Positions 31,801-44,642 of a DNA stretch of 64,000 nucleotides are shown here, one piece after another (position 1 is the first letter of the stretch; each line of letters starts with the position of its first letter). A program made the translations under genes and the position numbers. Where the stretch lies: positions 3,100,001 through 3,164,000 of the forward strand of contig NC_134753.1 in assembly GCF_050436995.1 (NCBI RefSeq), in the 5' to 3' direction. Under the pieces are notes generated by a model, which saw nothing but the letters and a program-made list of their open reading frames with translations, did no database searches and had not been told where the DNA came from. This DNA comes from Anticarsia gemmatalis. Its lineage: Eukaryota; Arthropoda; Insecta; Lepidoptera; Erebidae.

Positions 31801-34322
31801 TAGTAAAGGTTCTCAAGGTTTCACCGTAATTCATCCTTAAATCTTATAGTACTGATGTGTTGTTTCTTTAGATGAAAAACAGATGGAAGTAAATATCGGT
31901 AATTTTCAAATGATACCAAATTTTTCTTAAAATCAGGGTTATTTTTGCTAGTATCCACAAAAAAAATGAAATTGTTTGTTTCATTCCAAAAGGGTTTGTA
32001 ATGAATCTGGGCTTGCGAATTATTTTCATACGTTTCAAAAATACCTGTACAGATTCGTCAGGGATTGTGTTTCATGAGCTGTCTAATTTTTAATCTGTGA
32101 AAGCCGATTAAAATGAATTTACGTACGTACAGCGAGGTACAAATCCTTTTTGTTTAATTGATTAGATTTTTATTGCTCTGCTCTTGTAAAATTGAATTGT
32201 TGCTCACAAAAAAATATTTTTTTACTACAAAATAACTGTACCTACACGTTAGGTACCTACAGGTCACACAATTTTTTATTGCAATAATATATAAGTACAT
32301 GTTTCGACTCTTTCTTTCATTTAAAGCCTGCTATATTCATTGATAAGCGAATATACATAATATTAATAAGTATTAGCGTGTGTAAAAACTGTCTTCAGGA
32401 AGAGAGGGAGTTTTTGGGAGTTTCAGATATTTTTTTGCAGGTTTATAAACTTTGTCTAACCCTTCTGGTCTATTCAATTACAAAGTACCTGTCCCTAAAA
32501 TGGCCGTCTTTTTTACATTTAAATAACGTTTCATAATGAATACACGCAGTGTGCGGACTTTAAATTGGCGTATAAGTGTGCCGGCCCACGTCGGTGCCTG
32601 TCTTGAATAATTTAAGCTGACTGTACCCACAATTTGAGCAAATTATAAGCGGACTGGGCAAATTATGCGCCTACAGACTACCCGACAAAAAAATATTAAT
32701 TCTTTCAAGGTACTGTTTTAATGTAATCTTTGATTTTCTCATTAGCTGTATTGAAATGCGAGAATTATAAGAGAATGGAGAAAATTTCGTATCCAGCCTT
32801 AAGTTTCTGTTCTGGGGATAATAATTATTGTGGTTAGCGTTTTAAGGTACGGTAAGGCACTGCACGATATTGATGTCCATGATATTTCAAACTAATTCAA
32901 ACTCCGACGTTAAGTCGCGTCACTACATCAATTAAAACGATTATATTATTATATCACTTTTAAAAACGTATTAAAATGTTAAAGCACAAAATATTAAAAT
33001 TTGTACTATTATAAACATAAGACGCTACTCGAGCCTTGTACTATAGTTTCCTAATTGCCCACTTCAAATAACTAATACTATGTAGACTGGTATTTCTTGT
33101 AAAGTTGATAAACAGTTACGAAGTCTATATAAGTACCCCTTTACTGTCTAGTACTACGACGAGAGCGTCTATCAAAATACTTCAAACTATCTGTTAAAAG
33201 CACTCATTTGTATTCAAAGCTAAAACAAATAATAACCTGTCAATTTTGTTGTCTCGGTTAAAGTAGAACAAAGAATTTCCCACTTGAGAAATTTGAGGGT
33301 AGAAATCAAAACGCCACTAGCGCCATCTAGCGAACAAAAGTACCACGTACAATTAACTGCACAAAACAAAACCGAAACACAATTAGGGACGCGCCGACTT
33401 CATTTCCGCTGCTTTGTTGTTCCGGACGGAACAGAAAGAGCTCACGGGGATATTATTCAGATTTCCCAAACTAAATCTTGAGAGGGTGTGGATTTTGGAT
33501 ATGAAACCGCCAAATAAATATGTAGCTTGATAGGCGCGGAATGTAATTTGAAAGTGAATTTGAAAGTTAGGATGTAGATTGGTTATATTATTATGTGATT
33601 TAAGTTGGTTACTGTACTAAATAACTAGGAAATCATTAATAAAATAATTCAGATTATAAGATACCTATATTTGAAACATTTATTTCTATAAAATTTCATT
33701 TTCGGGAATATATTCTGTAAAACTTACTAGTCTATTTTTATAATTTGATTTATGTCACTAATTTACTCAACTATAGCCAAGCCGTTACAAACTCTACTAA
33801 TTCCATAAAAACACACATAAAGAAGGAAATTTTTCAGCTTCAGGTAAAAATAACTAATCTTCATTCGTATGCGAATAGAAGCAGTCACACAAATCTAAAT
33901 TTTAGAAACCATACTTAGATGCTAATATATGATTATCGTGACGTCACACTTACGTCACGAGTGTGGCACACTTTCCGGATAATGTTTTGTTTTTCCTTAT
34001 AGAGTACTCCTCTGTGTATGGTGTTTCGGCAACGACTTACCCTAAACTATGGGGTAAAGTGATAAACAAGGAAAAAACAAAGGAAATAATGATGGTGGAT
34101 ATTATGAAAAATATACACAAATACATGAGTAAACACAATTCATTATTATTATTTGTATTAACATTCTTGTGTTACCATAAAAGGCATGACGGGTCATGGA
34201 TTATTCTGTTATTATTAGGGAAAAGAGTAAGAATTTTGCAGTGACAAAAGAAAAGAGGGTTACATCGTCTGTATCTTTATATGGTTGACAGACAAAGTTG
34301 CTCAAACTTCCGAAATAATTAA
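31801..34322. other. AT-rich non-coding DNA with one CTCF-like site
   Basis: No gene is supported. The only notable element is the CTCF-like motif at 33320-33330. Confidence 0.5.
33320..33330 (-). promoter_or_regulatory. CTCF-like motif
   Basis: The minus strand reads CTAGATGGCGC, matching all 11 positions of the CTCF core SYAGRKGGCRS, with TAGTGGCG following. Insect CTCF recognises the same core. The word is also frequent in lepidopteran repeats, so occupancy is uncertain. Confidence 0.4.
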
Positions 34323-34998
34323 TTAACCTCTCGAGCGCCCCACGTCAAAATTCAAATATACCGTTAAGCGTCCAGGCCAAAAATGGCGCGCGAAATTGAA
34401 TTGGCGGTTGGCGTTTAAGCGCCGATTCCGTCATATTTTGATACTAACACCCAAGTCATACCTTATATATTTGAAATCTACATAAAATTTGCTATATATT
34501 AAAAAAATAAACCACAAATAATATTTGATAGTGGTGGTACAATAGTCGGTTTAATCTGAATATTGTGTGCTTTAGGCATGTGTTTGAAGAAAGTCTAAAA
34601 AATATTTTTAGGCATAAAAAATAATATGACGGAAGGTCTTATCGTGTAGTTAATGAATAATGACATTAAAATCCAACTGTTAAATATACTCAAATCTTTA
34701 AAATTAGTTAAAAAAAGTATTTACAATATTGGTCATAAAGGAACATGTCGTTGGGTCAGATGTTGTTTAAGGTGCTCTCTGGCCTATATCAACCACTTAT
34801 TCAAGTGTGTGCATTAGATCGTCGTCTCGTTTCATCAGCTTCAATGTCAAATATGTTTGAAAGGGATAAACATAGTTTTAGCATTTAATTTCTACGTTTT
34901 TTTAATGTAAGATCGTTTTGCCGTACCACGGTGGCGGGACGCTTGACGGGGGTAGCACACTCAACCGTGACACGGTGGCCGGGCGCTTGAGAGGTTAA
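34323..34998. mobile_element. piggyBac-type MITE with TTAA duplications
   Basis: The element occupies 34327-34994 (668 bases) and is flanked on both sides by TTAA (34323-34326 and 34995-34998), the invariant piggyBac target. The terminal inverted repeats are CCTCTCGAGCGCCC on the left and GGGCGCTTGAGAGG on the right, matching at 13 of 14 positions. Subterminal GCGTCC words occur near both ends. There is no transposase frame; a 68-codon frame crossing the right end is chance. It is therefore a non-autonomous element that needs a piggyBac transposase in trans. Confidence 0.85.
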
Positions 34999-37900
34999 AT
35001 AGTGGCAGTTTTCTTTGACTGCAAGAGCTAAAACAACAGCTTTTCTACTCCTGGGTCTAGGATGAAATAGATAAACTAGAATAAATGTCACAAAAGTAAG
35101 TATTTGATAGTTTCCTCGAAATCACACGAATTGTAAATCCTTCAAGATTTAATTACAGTATACCAATGACCATGAACTCAAAACAGTCTTCAAATCACTG
35201 TAAAACGTACGACATTTCTCAACACACAACTGTACTCGACATTACCAAAGACCAGTACAGACGCGTACAGTCGTACAAAATAATTCACCCGTCGTATCGC
35301 TGAGCCGTACGCATACCGTCGCTTTGAAACTCCCATAATCTGCACTACTCCCTTCTATTTATATCAAGTACGAATACGAATCCAACTTCAAACATTTCCA
35401 TGCCTACTCCACAGTTAGGCTAAGGCCTGACAGACGCCCGATAGTAATCAGATCGACTGAAATAGAACCAAGACTGGACTGGAATAGACCTGGATTGAAT
35501 GGTAAATTCCAATTTGGGTATAGTGTTTTAAATAGCTTTGACATTTAAACTGTAGAGGTATTTTTACATTTTTGTACCTGCAAGTAATTTATGAAACCAA
35601 TGAAATGATTACTTAATAAAAATATCTCTCAACAAATTCCGTAGGTTTCTCGGCATCCCAGGAAATATATGTAGAGAAACCATTCAATACTGAAAATGTT
35701 ACGGACAGGACTTAAATAGATTGCGTGGGCTTAAATAGATAAAACTAATTTATAATTTAAAATCAATTTTATTATGAGGAATACTATCATTTCAAATGGA
35801 ATTCGAAGCTATAAATTTGGAATTCGAAAGTTCAACCATTAATTTTCTTAAGCCTATAATCGGCTGTTTACAAAAAAATCGTCTTACGACTAAAAAAAGT
35901 TGTCAGTCTGGATCACACCTAAGCCGTCAAAGCCTTCCCAGTGTTACGGACACATAGAGTATCGTATGCGTGGACGTAGTTACACGCCGTCGACCTAATT
36001 GTTCGATGTGTCGCCACCTTTGTGTCGAGCGAAATGGCTGTCACAGGTAGCCAGTCAGCCGATACCGTAGACATAGATTCAATGTGGGTTATACGCAGAT
36101 GGGCCAGTCTGTACATTGTTCGTTGCCTATTCTTTTAAAACTATTGTCATGGGTGATAGAACGTATGCTGGTGTTTGAAAATCTAAAAAATAGATAATGT
36201 ATATTTAACTTCTGGCGTTATTTATACACGACATTAATAATAGCTAAAAATAACTTGAAGACCGTGCTGAGGGTCGTGTAATTGGAGGGCCTTTTGTCCA
36301 GAAGTGTACTGCTAAACGCCACTAAATGATAATGATGAAACTCTAATTATATAATCTGTGTGTTACATCTTTCAATCAAGTTTTTAAACTATCAGCTACC
36401 CTTGAAAACCCTTGAATCCATCCCCTTATCCTATACAGGTTGTTAGGAAGGCTCTATTGCATAAATAATTTAAATTTAAGTGTTAAACTATTCTCCAAAC
36501 ATGAGATTCTAATAACAGTTTATTAGTCATCTTTATGCATCATAACACTACGTACTTTATAACCGTTCATGTATTACCTACTTCAGATTTTTCCCGTCGT
36601 CATAACCCAAGAAGCGTTGTATAAAGCTATATTGAAATTTCATATTCTATTTCCTACTAAAAATTTTGCACGCAAAACCCATTGAGTGCCGTTTTGGCAT
36701 CAAATTCGACTGCCTATTTCACAGAAGCGTGTCATGCACCGTCAAAGCCTTACATGCAATAGACTCGTGGCTTTGAAGAAAGTTTTTAAGCGTTTCAGAG
36801 TTCACCCTTGACGTTGAAATAAGCGCCCTTACTAGCTGCAGTCACTTATTTAGTACAAGAGTCAAAGATTAAACAAGTTCAGACTGGAAATGTTTTTGGT
36901 AGTTAACGCTAATTTACCTTTTTCATTTGGTTACATTGCAATTTGACCTGTTGCATACATCTCATTGATGCCACTCTCACATTTGACGTTAAACTAATCT
37001 AATTTATGAAATTAGTGAAAAAAAATATTAACAACTATCAATTTGTAATCGTCCGACATATCCTCCACAACAACCATAAACTAAAACACAAACGTTGCCG
37101 CGAAACGCAAACAAAATTCAAAACGCAAGCAATAATTCTATCCGAGTTAATTAAAACCACAGATTACGATGCAGAAGCGACACATGTCACATCTAAAAAC
37201 GATAAATACCTACGACATAGCACGCGCGCTCTCCACACAGACAGTTCCGTATAAAGGGTGCCGTGCGCTGTTGAACGGAATCGTAAATAACGCCGCATGA
37301 CAGTAGGTAATATACGTTCAGCTGTGCCCCGATAGTTTCACATCTACAACTATACAACTATTCTACGTGCTATGCTCGTTTACAGTTTTCGGTGTAAAAT
37401 CATAAAATGTAAAATGATTTTTTTTTTCACTTTTGCCGGTTGGATGTTTTTTTGTAAATCGTTCTGCCAATAATAAACGCAAATGACTCAATTTACTAAC
37501 ACAGTCACTAAGTTAAGAGGTATTTCAAATTATATTTAAATTAAATGCTATTTCCCCAAAACGATTGATTGCTCAATGTCAAATTTCTGGACACGTCATT
37601 CACAGTTCAGACCAGGAGACCTTTAAAATTAGTTATTATAAATATAATATAATTCCGTAAAAAATCTTATATTAGAAAAATAAAGGACATTTCCAACTAA
37701 CCATAATAAAAAACTATCGATCTCCTTTTCATTTATCCTCACTATCCAGGAAGTAAAACAAAATGCGTGAAACCGTGTACCGAACTGCATCAAAGGAATA
37801 TTACACCTACATTTTTCTATAGAGCTCCGAGCAGATTTCAAAGGCAATGTAGTAATCACGATATTTGGCCAGCGAATTGGCAACCAATCCCAGTAACGAT

Positions 37901-40495
37901 ATTACCCGACAAAGGGAAAACAAAAAGGAGAGCAATGGGTTTAAATTTTGTTTGCCAGGCCTGATATTTTGTTTGTTTGTTTGTATAAGTTTGTATGCTT
38001 TTGTTGAAGAAGATATTTTGTAGGATAATAAATTGACTGTTGAAACCTAAAGTTTCATTTATTATATATGTATGTAAATTATCTATAATTATACATATTT
38101 CCCGATTTTGCCGGCAAAATTAAACATTTTCATTTCCCCGTAAAGCAAAAAACATTCATTATTAAAGTTCAAATTATATTTTGTAATATAAATTTTGCTG
38201 TTAAAGTTGCGCATGGAATAAGAGGCAAAGTAATAGTTGTCTTAAAAAACAACGAAAACATAATTTTAAAATTATATACGTGTATTCATAACCTTCTTCA
38301 CAATTTCAATTTAACTCCATCAATAAGAACTAATAAACGCAACTATCTGAACTCTACACAAAGCATTTTTTACTATAAATTACCTAGACAAAAATGTACA
38401 GCATTTTCTTCTAGAAAATGTTCTGCAAAGTGCATAAATAAAACAGGGTAGTTCGTTTTACCCCGGCTTGTCCAATAATTAGTTTGGGCATAGCTTGTTA
38501 CCGCTTCGTCACTTGCAACACTGACGGGGTCCTAGCCTTTTTATTGTACACCCTCTGAGTCTGCTATTACTCTACAGTGCCTTGGTAAATAGATGACAGA
38601 TTCATTTCTTTGTTGATGAAAATTTAGCTTTTTATGTTTATATAGTTCATACTTTTATTTTTAGTACCAAGACTTTTGTCTGATATTGTGTCTTTTCAGC
38701 AGTACTAATAATAATCGATATCGATATTGTTTATTTGTAGACGAAATGTTTTTATTTCTTAAGTTCTAAATTAGAGTTGGTTGGTTCATTCTGAAATCAG
38801 AAGATCATAAAAATATATTTAAATCGGGTTATAGTGGATTCTTTTTAAATCTCAATGATGAAATACGCAGTCAAGAATAAACTTCAGCCTAATTTAGAAA
38901 AACGTTTTAGTCCCACTTTCCCTACCGATCCTAATAATTTTAAATAAAAAAGAACGTACCCAATCAAAATGTTGGGTTCGACAAAAACCCTCTTCAAACA
39001 TACCCTGAATTAACATTTGGAGCTAAATGCTTTTCTAGGCAGAAAAAAAGGAAAGTCAAACCGGTCGACAAACCTGTTGCAGGATTAATCAATCAGGATA
39101 AATCTTTGTCTAGGTTCTCCTTAAATAAATATTAGCGTTTGACCTTTGCGGTAACGTTTTAAGTGACTTTACTGGCAATCAGTCTGGGGTCGATTGTAGG
39201 AATAAGAATAAAATATCGACTTTTTCATTTTGATAATATGTAATCTTTAATACATGAGTATTACTTTTACACTTAAACCATGTCTGCACATGGACAATAA
39301 ATTTAATAGTAAAGATTTTTGTCTAGCGCCACATTTGTGCTTGTTTTGCTTTCATGTGATTTAGATGAAATATTGGAAAGTCATATTTTTTTATTCGGAT
39401 AACTTTTTTGTGAGGTCAGCGTCGTTGGATGAAATAATAAATGGAATTGTAGTTGCACATGGGGGTAATGGCGTGGCTCAGAAATGAAATTAAAAGCTAC
39501 ATAATAAAAGAAATATAACTATTTTACTCATCAAAAGTATCAAGAACAATATGTCCTGATAACCTACCCAAAAAAATACATGAATAAGCGAAACAAGTTT
39601 AATTTGAGAAATCATTCCACCGTCAGGGATCTCGTTACTAATAAATTGTGTATCGATTGAATTACGCTGGCCGTGGGTCAGACGAGCATAGAGCGGACCT
39701 TGGGGTCTGGAGTCATGATGTTTATGTGCACGTATGGAAATTGGGAGGTAAGAGAGAATGTTTTTTACGAATTTTCTGGTAAACATAAATTAGATTGTGT
39801 TGTAAAATTATAATGTGATGCAGTTCGCAGAAAGGTATTAAAATGCAAACAGAATCCTTAGAAATTTTTAGAATATGATAGGATCGAAATCTTTGTAAAT
39901 TTTAATGTTTCTTAATTTTCGTTATCACTTACAGTTAATTAAGAAAATATAAAATTTAATTTTGCCTAATCTATCAAAACTAAATTTAGAATTTGCGTAT
40001 AGATAAAATACTACATTGCTTCCTATAATAATAGCTATATAACCGTATTTCAATTTTACAACTTTTTCGAAATAATATGGATCAAAATTATCCAATCAAA
40101 CTAATACAATCCCATTCAAAACACTGACATAATACATCACAGTAACAATCAGTACACAACACTAATAAGTTAATCACTAAAATGCAAGTTAAAAGTAATT
40201 AATAACAATTCCATCTTGATTAATGTCTGCAAGTTTCAAGTAGCCATTATCGAAATTGTTTCTACAACTTTATATTTCTGTTTGTTTACTGCCAGTTTAT
40301 ATAAGTAGTTACGTTACTTGATACTTTGAATTAGTTTTGAAAGTAAGAATGTTTCTAACACATATATTTGTGCAGCTTTTGAAATAACACATTTGAATAA
40401 CAGGTAAATTGAAAACCTAATTTGGACACTACGGGGGACACTATTCCTTAAACGACTTGATAACTCTTTTATTTTTTTATAGCTTAAATTCTTCT
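34999..40495. other. AT-rich non-coding DNA
   Basis: No supported exon. Locally GC-richer spots (35945-36080 and 39660-39750) have open frames on one or both strands but lack a convincing acceptor-donor pair. A donor-like GTAAGA follows an open stretch at about 39664-39749. The palindrome TCGATATCGA lies at about 38716-38725. A short TTTG tandem occurs at about 37968-37982. Confidence 0.45.
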
Positions 40496-40731
40496 CATAA
40501 GAGAGATTGAGTAATATTTTCCCCCGTTTATGAAACATTTTTTACTGGTACTCGGCTCCTATTGGTTCTGGTGTGATGATATATAGCCTATAGCCTTTCT
40601 CGATAAATGGGATATCTAACACTGAAAGAATTTTTTAAATCAGACCAGTAGTTCCTGAGATTAGCGCGTTCAAACATACAAACAAACAAACAAACAAACA
40701 AACTCTTCAGCTTTATAATATTAGTATAGAT
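40496..40731 (+). repeat. TATTAGTATAGAT-ended dispersed repeat, copy 1 (5'-truncated)
   Basis: It starts at CATAAGAGAGATTGAG and ends CTTTATAATATTAGTATAGAT. It shares TCGGCTCCTATTGG, GATGATATATAGCC, AGACCAGTAGTTCCTGAG, ATTAGCGCGTTCAAAC and a run of CAAA units with the copies at 52.7 and 57.6 kb. The 5' head CTAGCTGACCCGCGCAAC present in the others is missing, as after 5' truncation during retrotransposition. The family is abundant in Lepidoptera, but I cannot assign its class with certainty. Confidence 0.8.
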
Positions 40732-41214
40732 TTAGAACCATTTCTTTCAGTTCGTGTCTACTATCACCGCGTACAATAGTGATGACGTAGTGGCCACCAC
40801 AATGACGTGGAAGTCATCAAGCTTTTACTAGAGTGCTGTTTGCTTCTAGTTTCTGCGGAGAGACACGTGAAGTTCTTAAAATATGTGTGTGGGAATGTAG
40901 TTTCAGAGAAGTCGTTAAAATTTTGAGTCAAATAGTGTGCCCTACAGGACAATGCATATAGTCCTACACAATCGCGAAAAAACCCACTTCAGAACATAAC
41001 TTCACCTACAAGAACAGGCCAGGTAACTTTCGTTCACAATCCCAAATGTTTTGTGCCGTCCATAAGGGTTGGCTAAATTACCGGGCCCTTTAGTCTACGA
41101 AGGCAAAACATAAATATAAAACAATAGTCCCCCTGTCCATTAAACTTCATGCGAAACCAAAATTTATTTCGCAAAACTTTCTGATTGGATACCCCGGTTT
41201 TTGTTTATCGGACT
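40732..41214. other. Spacer, no gene recognised
   Basis: Only chance open frames are present, for example minus 40764-40952, which lacks any supporting signal. Confidence 0.5.
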
Positions 41215-41256
41215 TGGCCTATGCCCATCAGTGGATGGACAGGCTAAATAAGGTTT
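41215..41256 (-). repeat. Inverted fragment of the CTGCTGGGCAAAGG family
   Basis: Plus-strand GGCCTATGCCCATCAGTGG and ACAGGCTAAATAAGG are the complement of the CCACTGCTGGGCAAAGGCC end of the family seen at 24188-24292, so this is a short opposite-strand remnant. Confidence 0.55.
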
Positions 41257-42689
41257 CGGGTCTGCTTTGGACATTGAAATAGGTTTCCATTTAGGTTTAG
41301 GCGCTTGAATAAATATATAGTTTGAAATATATGAATTGGAATTGGCGAAAGTAATTATTAAAGTAATAGAAATAGGGACTGTTCAAATGGATTTAAATGT
41401 TTGTAAAAGAAAATAATAAATTCGGACGAATACAAAAAATAAATCACATTTTTTATCCTTTACTTCAATGTAAAATAATGCTGTTACGATCCGATTGCAA
41501 GTACTGTAAGCCTCACACTCAAGCTGAACATATTGAGAACCTCAAACGTACTCAATATTCTAGTCGCTATTACCCACATACCTGTGTACCGAACGGCACA
41601 CTTTTAACAGCCGAATCTATTTCCCATGGTGCCTCACACGCTGCCAAAAATATATAAATTCGTGTCAGGCTCGTAGCACTAAGTGAAAAATCCGTTTTAG
41701 GTAAAAGGTCAACTCATTCGGGAGGCAATGCGTTGGGCTTTACCGTTGCTCCCAGGTCCCACGCTAGAACGTTTACTGGCTACATTTCACCGTAAAATGT
41801 ACCACGGGTTTTACGTAAAATATCATAAAACATTCGGTCGAAAGATTTTTCAAGAAAACATTTTTACATGAAGGTGAAAATAGGTTTTTGTCGTCCTAGC
41901 TGGCTGGTTTTTTGTCAAAGTCTCTAAGGAAGTTTGTGAAAATAGATATAAAGTGTTGTTGAAAGTTTTTTAGCATATTTTAAAGGTAATATTTAACTTT
42001 ATAAATAGTGTAAAGTGTAAACCTAGATGATTGATATAAGCAGTCTTTATAAATAGATATCTTTAACTGATAATGTACTACATATTTATGTATTTTGTAA
42101 CACAAAACCTTAAAAACATAGCTTCGAAAAATCGTGGGATCATATTAAAAGCAAACCAGGGCTTAACAAGCAGCTACAGATAAATCAAAACGAAATATTT
42201 TTTGCGAAGAAAACTTTTGCTCAAATTATAAATACGGTAGTCAAGTCACCTGCTCTTGACAAGTTTCCTGTCTTCGCCTTTTGTCGTTAAATGCGAGAAA
42301 AATGTACTTGGCAGTCTCTTGCAATGCTTCAGCTCCAAGAAAAAGTATAATAAATAAAAGATACGGTGTGAATAAAATAATAATTACACAAGAACTTCTG
42401 TATTTTCTCAATATGGTTTGTCAAAATGGAAAGTTTCACTACATCTGCTGAAATCGAAAGTGGTGACAAAGGTTCTCATTAAATACATTTAAATATAAAA
42501 ATGAACCAAATTTAAGAATTCTTGGGTTTTGTTGCATTTGACTTTAAAAACAGACTTTCCATTCCAACTTCCATCTCGATCCCAAAACAAAGACGTCATC
42601 TCAGCCGTTATCATAACAAAAAAATAACGAACCTTTTAAGTAAATGAGGAGGAATAAATAAATAAAATAAGCGAGTGAATTCGGGAACG
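41257..42689. other. AT-rich non-coding DNA
   Basis: No gene is supported. An 86-codon plus-strand frame (41397-41657) has neither splice sites nor a recognisable domain. Confidence 0.5.
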
Positions 42690-42850
42690 TCTGCGATATA
42701 AATCGCACCCCGCATTCGACGTTACTTCAGGAGCAACTGACTCAATTTGATCAGTATAACTGCGTTCCAACTGTCGCCCAGTAACCGCGGCCCGTTCGCC
42801 ATCCAAGTCACGGACTCCGGCGCGGCCGTAGTTACAGCGGCGATCAAGGA
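42690..42850. promoter_or_regulatory. GC-rich island with TATA-like box, candidate promoter or enhancer
   Basis: A TATAAA at 42695-42700 is followed by about 150 bases of CpG-rich sequence. This includes ACCGCGGCC and GGCGCGGCCGTAG and an initiator-like GATCAGTATA at 42749-42758. TATA and initiator are too far apart to form one core promoter. The minus-strand 83-codon frame over the island is most likely a by-product of composition. Confidence 0.3.
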
Positions 42851-43243
42851 AAATTGTGTTATGGTACATTTTATGGAGTGATAGCATGGCGTTATACTGT
42901 TTCTTAGTAACTATAACCGTACTTTTGTTGAATAAATGCCAGTTTTCTGTTATTTTAGGCAGATTTATGAATATTTTGGAAGGTCAAACATACAAAAGTA
43001 AATCAGTTGTTTCATAAAAATAAATGTATTATTATAGTGAGGTAGTTTTTAAATTAATTTAATAATTTTGAAGTTAGTCGCAGAAAACATATGACAATGC
43101 ATGCTCTTTGACAGTATTGTTAAATACACGTGTCTGTAGACGAGAAGCCGGCTTTGCGTGTTATTTAGACTTAGTGTGTTATTCAAAGTGGACTAATTAA
43201 AGTAAAAAAAAGCAACATGCACTAGATACTAGGGGATGTTCAT
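42851..43243. other. AT-rich spacer, nothing recognised
   Basis: No coding or repeat signal was identified between the GC island and the reverse-transcriptase fragment. Confidence 0.5.
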
Positions 43244-43384
43244 AGCAGACGCAGAATACCTAAACGTAGATGGCGGGATAACTTAGACGTATCAGAGAGC
43301 CTGCCACCAATAGGGCAAATTGGAAAAAATAGAGAGAGGGCCTTTGATGAGAACCAAAAGAAAGAGTCGGCCAACCAGCAATGG
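43244..43384 (+). pseudogene. Decayed reverse-transcriptase C-terminus (LINE remnant)
   Basis: A 47-codon open stretch reads RRRIPKRRWRDNLDV, then GKNRERAFDENQ, then SANQQW. This is the characteristic tail of many lepidopteran non-LTR reverse transcriptases (RPKRRWRDDL, then DR..W....EAF, then QQW). Nothing upstream encodes the catalytic part, and stops follow. It is a 5'-truncated, mutated copy of a LINE unrelated to LINE-A and LINE-B, whose C-termini differ. Confidence 0.6.
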
Positions 43385-44463
43385 AAAAAAAGAACATGCA
43401 AATTGTTCACCCAAATCGCTGGAACTAGCGACCCAAATTTATGAAGACCGCGGACAGAGTTCACTAAGAGGTGTTTGTATTGAAATTGATTTATGGAAAT
43501 TTCGCGGCGAAGACGCGTCTACCAGCCGACAGTCGACGTGCGGATCGTTAAAACGAACAGATTCAGTTTTAAGTTTTATGTGAAATATTGTTATCGCAGC
43601 ATTTGAGTTTGTGTTTGTGAAAGCTTCATGGTTTGTTGGGGAGACAAGGTGGAGATTTATTGTTGTATGTTTGTATATTTCTTTTTGAGGCACTGTTTTA
43701 TGGTTTGGTACAGACAGATTCATTAATTTGTCAATGCAGTGTCCGTACCTTAGATAAATATTTATTTTATGATAAAAAACTTTTTCTTTTGTATCAACTG
43801 CCTTCTTATGACAATCATGCACGACATGGGCGAGAAATATAATTATGTAGTTGGATCAACAGACAATTTTTCCCTTAACAGTCTTGGTTGTGTTGCATAA
43901 CCTTAATGGTTATAATTCCTCTATAATTTTACTAGCTAACCGTACTAAGTAACTAAAATATTATTTCAAAAAGACTTTATAAATATGAAACCAAAGAGTA
44001 TTTCGCGAAAAACACCGAGCCAAAATTAATTTCATCTAGTCATGTTATTCACATGAAGAACAAGGGAAACAATATTTTAGTACAACATCCTTACACAGTC
44101 GCGGCACATGCGAGTCATGTCAGTGGAACTCTCGAGAGAATTCGCTGTACATTATAATCATGATTCAGCATTCGGGGCGAATTCTACAAGGATTAGTTTC
44201 TTTCGGAAAATAGCTCTGACATTTAGAACCACTGAGAATATAGCCCGAAAAAGAAATGCTAGATTTCGTATTATTTTTTTTTTTGTAATGGCTAACAAAT
44301 ATAAACCACCAGTTTCTGATGTACATTTATTTAATAGTGAAACTCATATGAAAAAACGCTATTGAATAAACTACCGCTAAATGTACTCAGAAACTGGGCA
44401 TAAGTCTGTAAACTCAAAAGAGAATGCCTATGAAATCTATAGTGATAATTTGGGTCTATCCCA
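43385..44463. other. Non-coding DNA with chance open frames on both strands
   Basis: Overlapping frames occur at 43320-43583 (plus), 43439-43822 (minus, 127 codons) and 43633-43842 (plus). None has a domain, signal peptide or splice context. A T-run lies at 44272-44284. A plus-strand reading NKLPLNVLRN near 44365-44394 recalls LINE C-termini but is too short to call. Confidence 0.4.
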
Positions 44464-44642
44464 CTAGTCCCGTTGAGTTGTCCCGTGACGGGACAACTGG
44501 CACTATTTTGTCCCAGTTGTCCCGTGGCGGGACAAGTGACACTGTTTTGGTGCCAGTTGTCCCGTTGCAGAAAAATCATGGGACTAATGGGACAGACGGA
44601 AGGGTCAAAACAACTGGTTCCATTAAGTTGTTGTGTGACAAC
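44464..44642. repeat. Tandem palindromic GTCCC/GGGAC repeat cluster
   Basis: Units of 39-40 bases start at 44477, 44516 and 44556. Unit 1 holds a 23-base palindrome (44476-44498; arms AGTTGTCCCG and CGGGACAACT around TGA). Unit 2 holds TTGTCCCG and CGGGACAA around TGG (44517-44535). Unit 3 keeps only the left arm. A diverged GTTGTTGTGTGACAAC follows at 44627-44642. Counting flanks, there are nine GTCCC/GGGAC words in about 140 bases. Both strands stay open across the block (132 codons on minus), giving a repeated peptide SVTCPATGQL/SASCPVTGQL. I regard the ORF as a by-product of the repeat. The family is unknown. Confidence 0.85.

Noticed and set aside
34885..35091. 68-codon minus-strand frame
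   Set aside because: It straddles the right end of the piggyBac-type MITE, with half inside and half outside the element.
39664..39749. Plus-strand open stretch followed by GTAAGA
   Set aside because: It begins right after a stop with no credible acceptor, and the opposite strand is also open.
43439..43822. 127-codon minus-strand frame
   Set aside because: No domain, no splice context, AT-rich codon pattern, and overlapping frames on the other strand.
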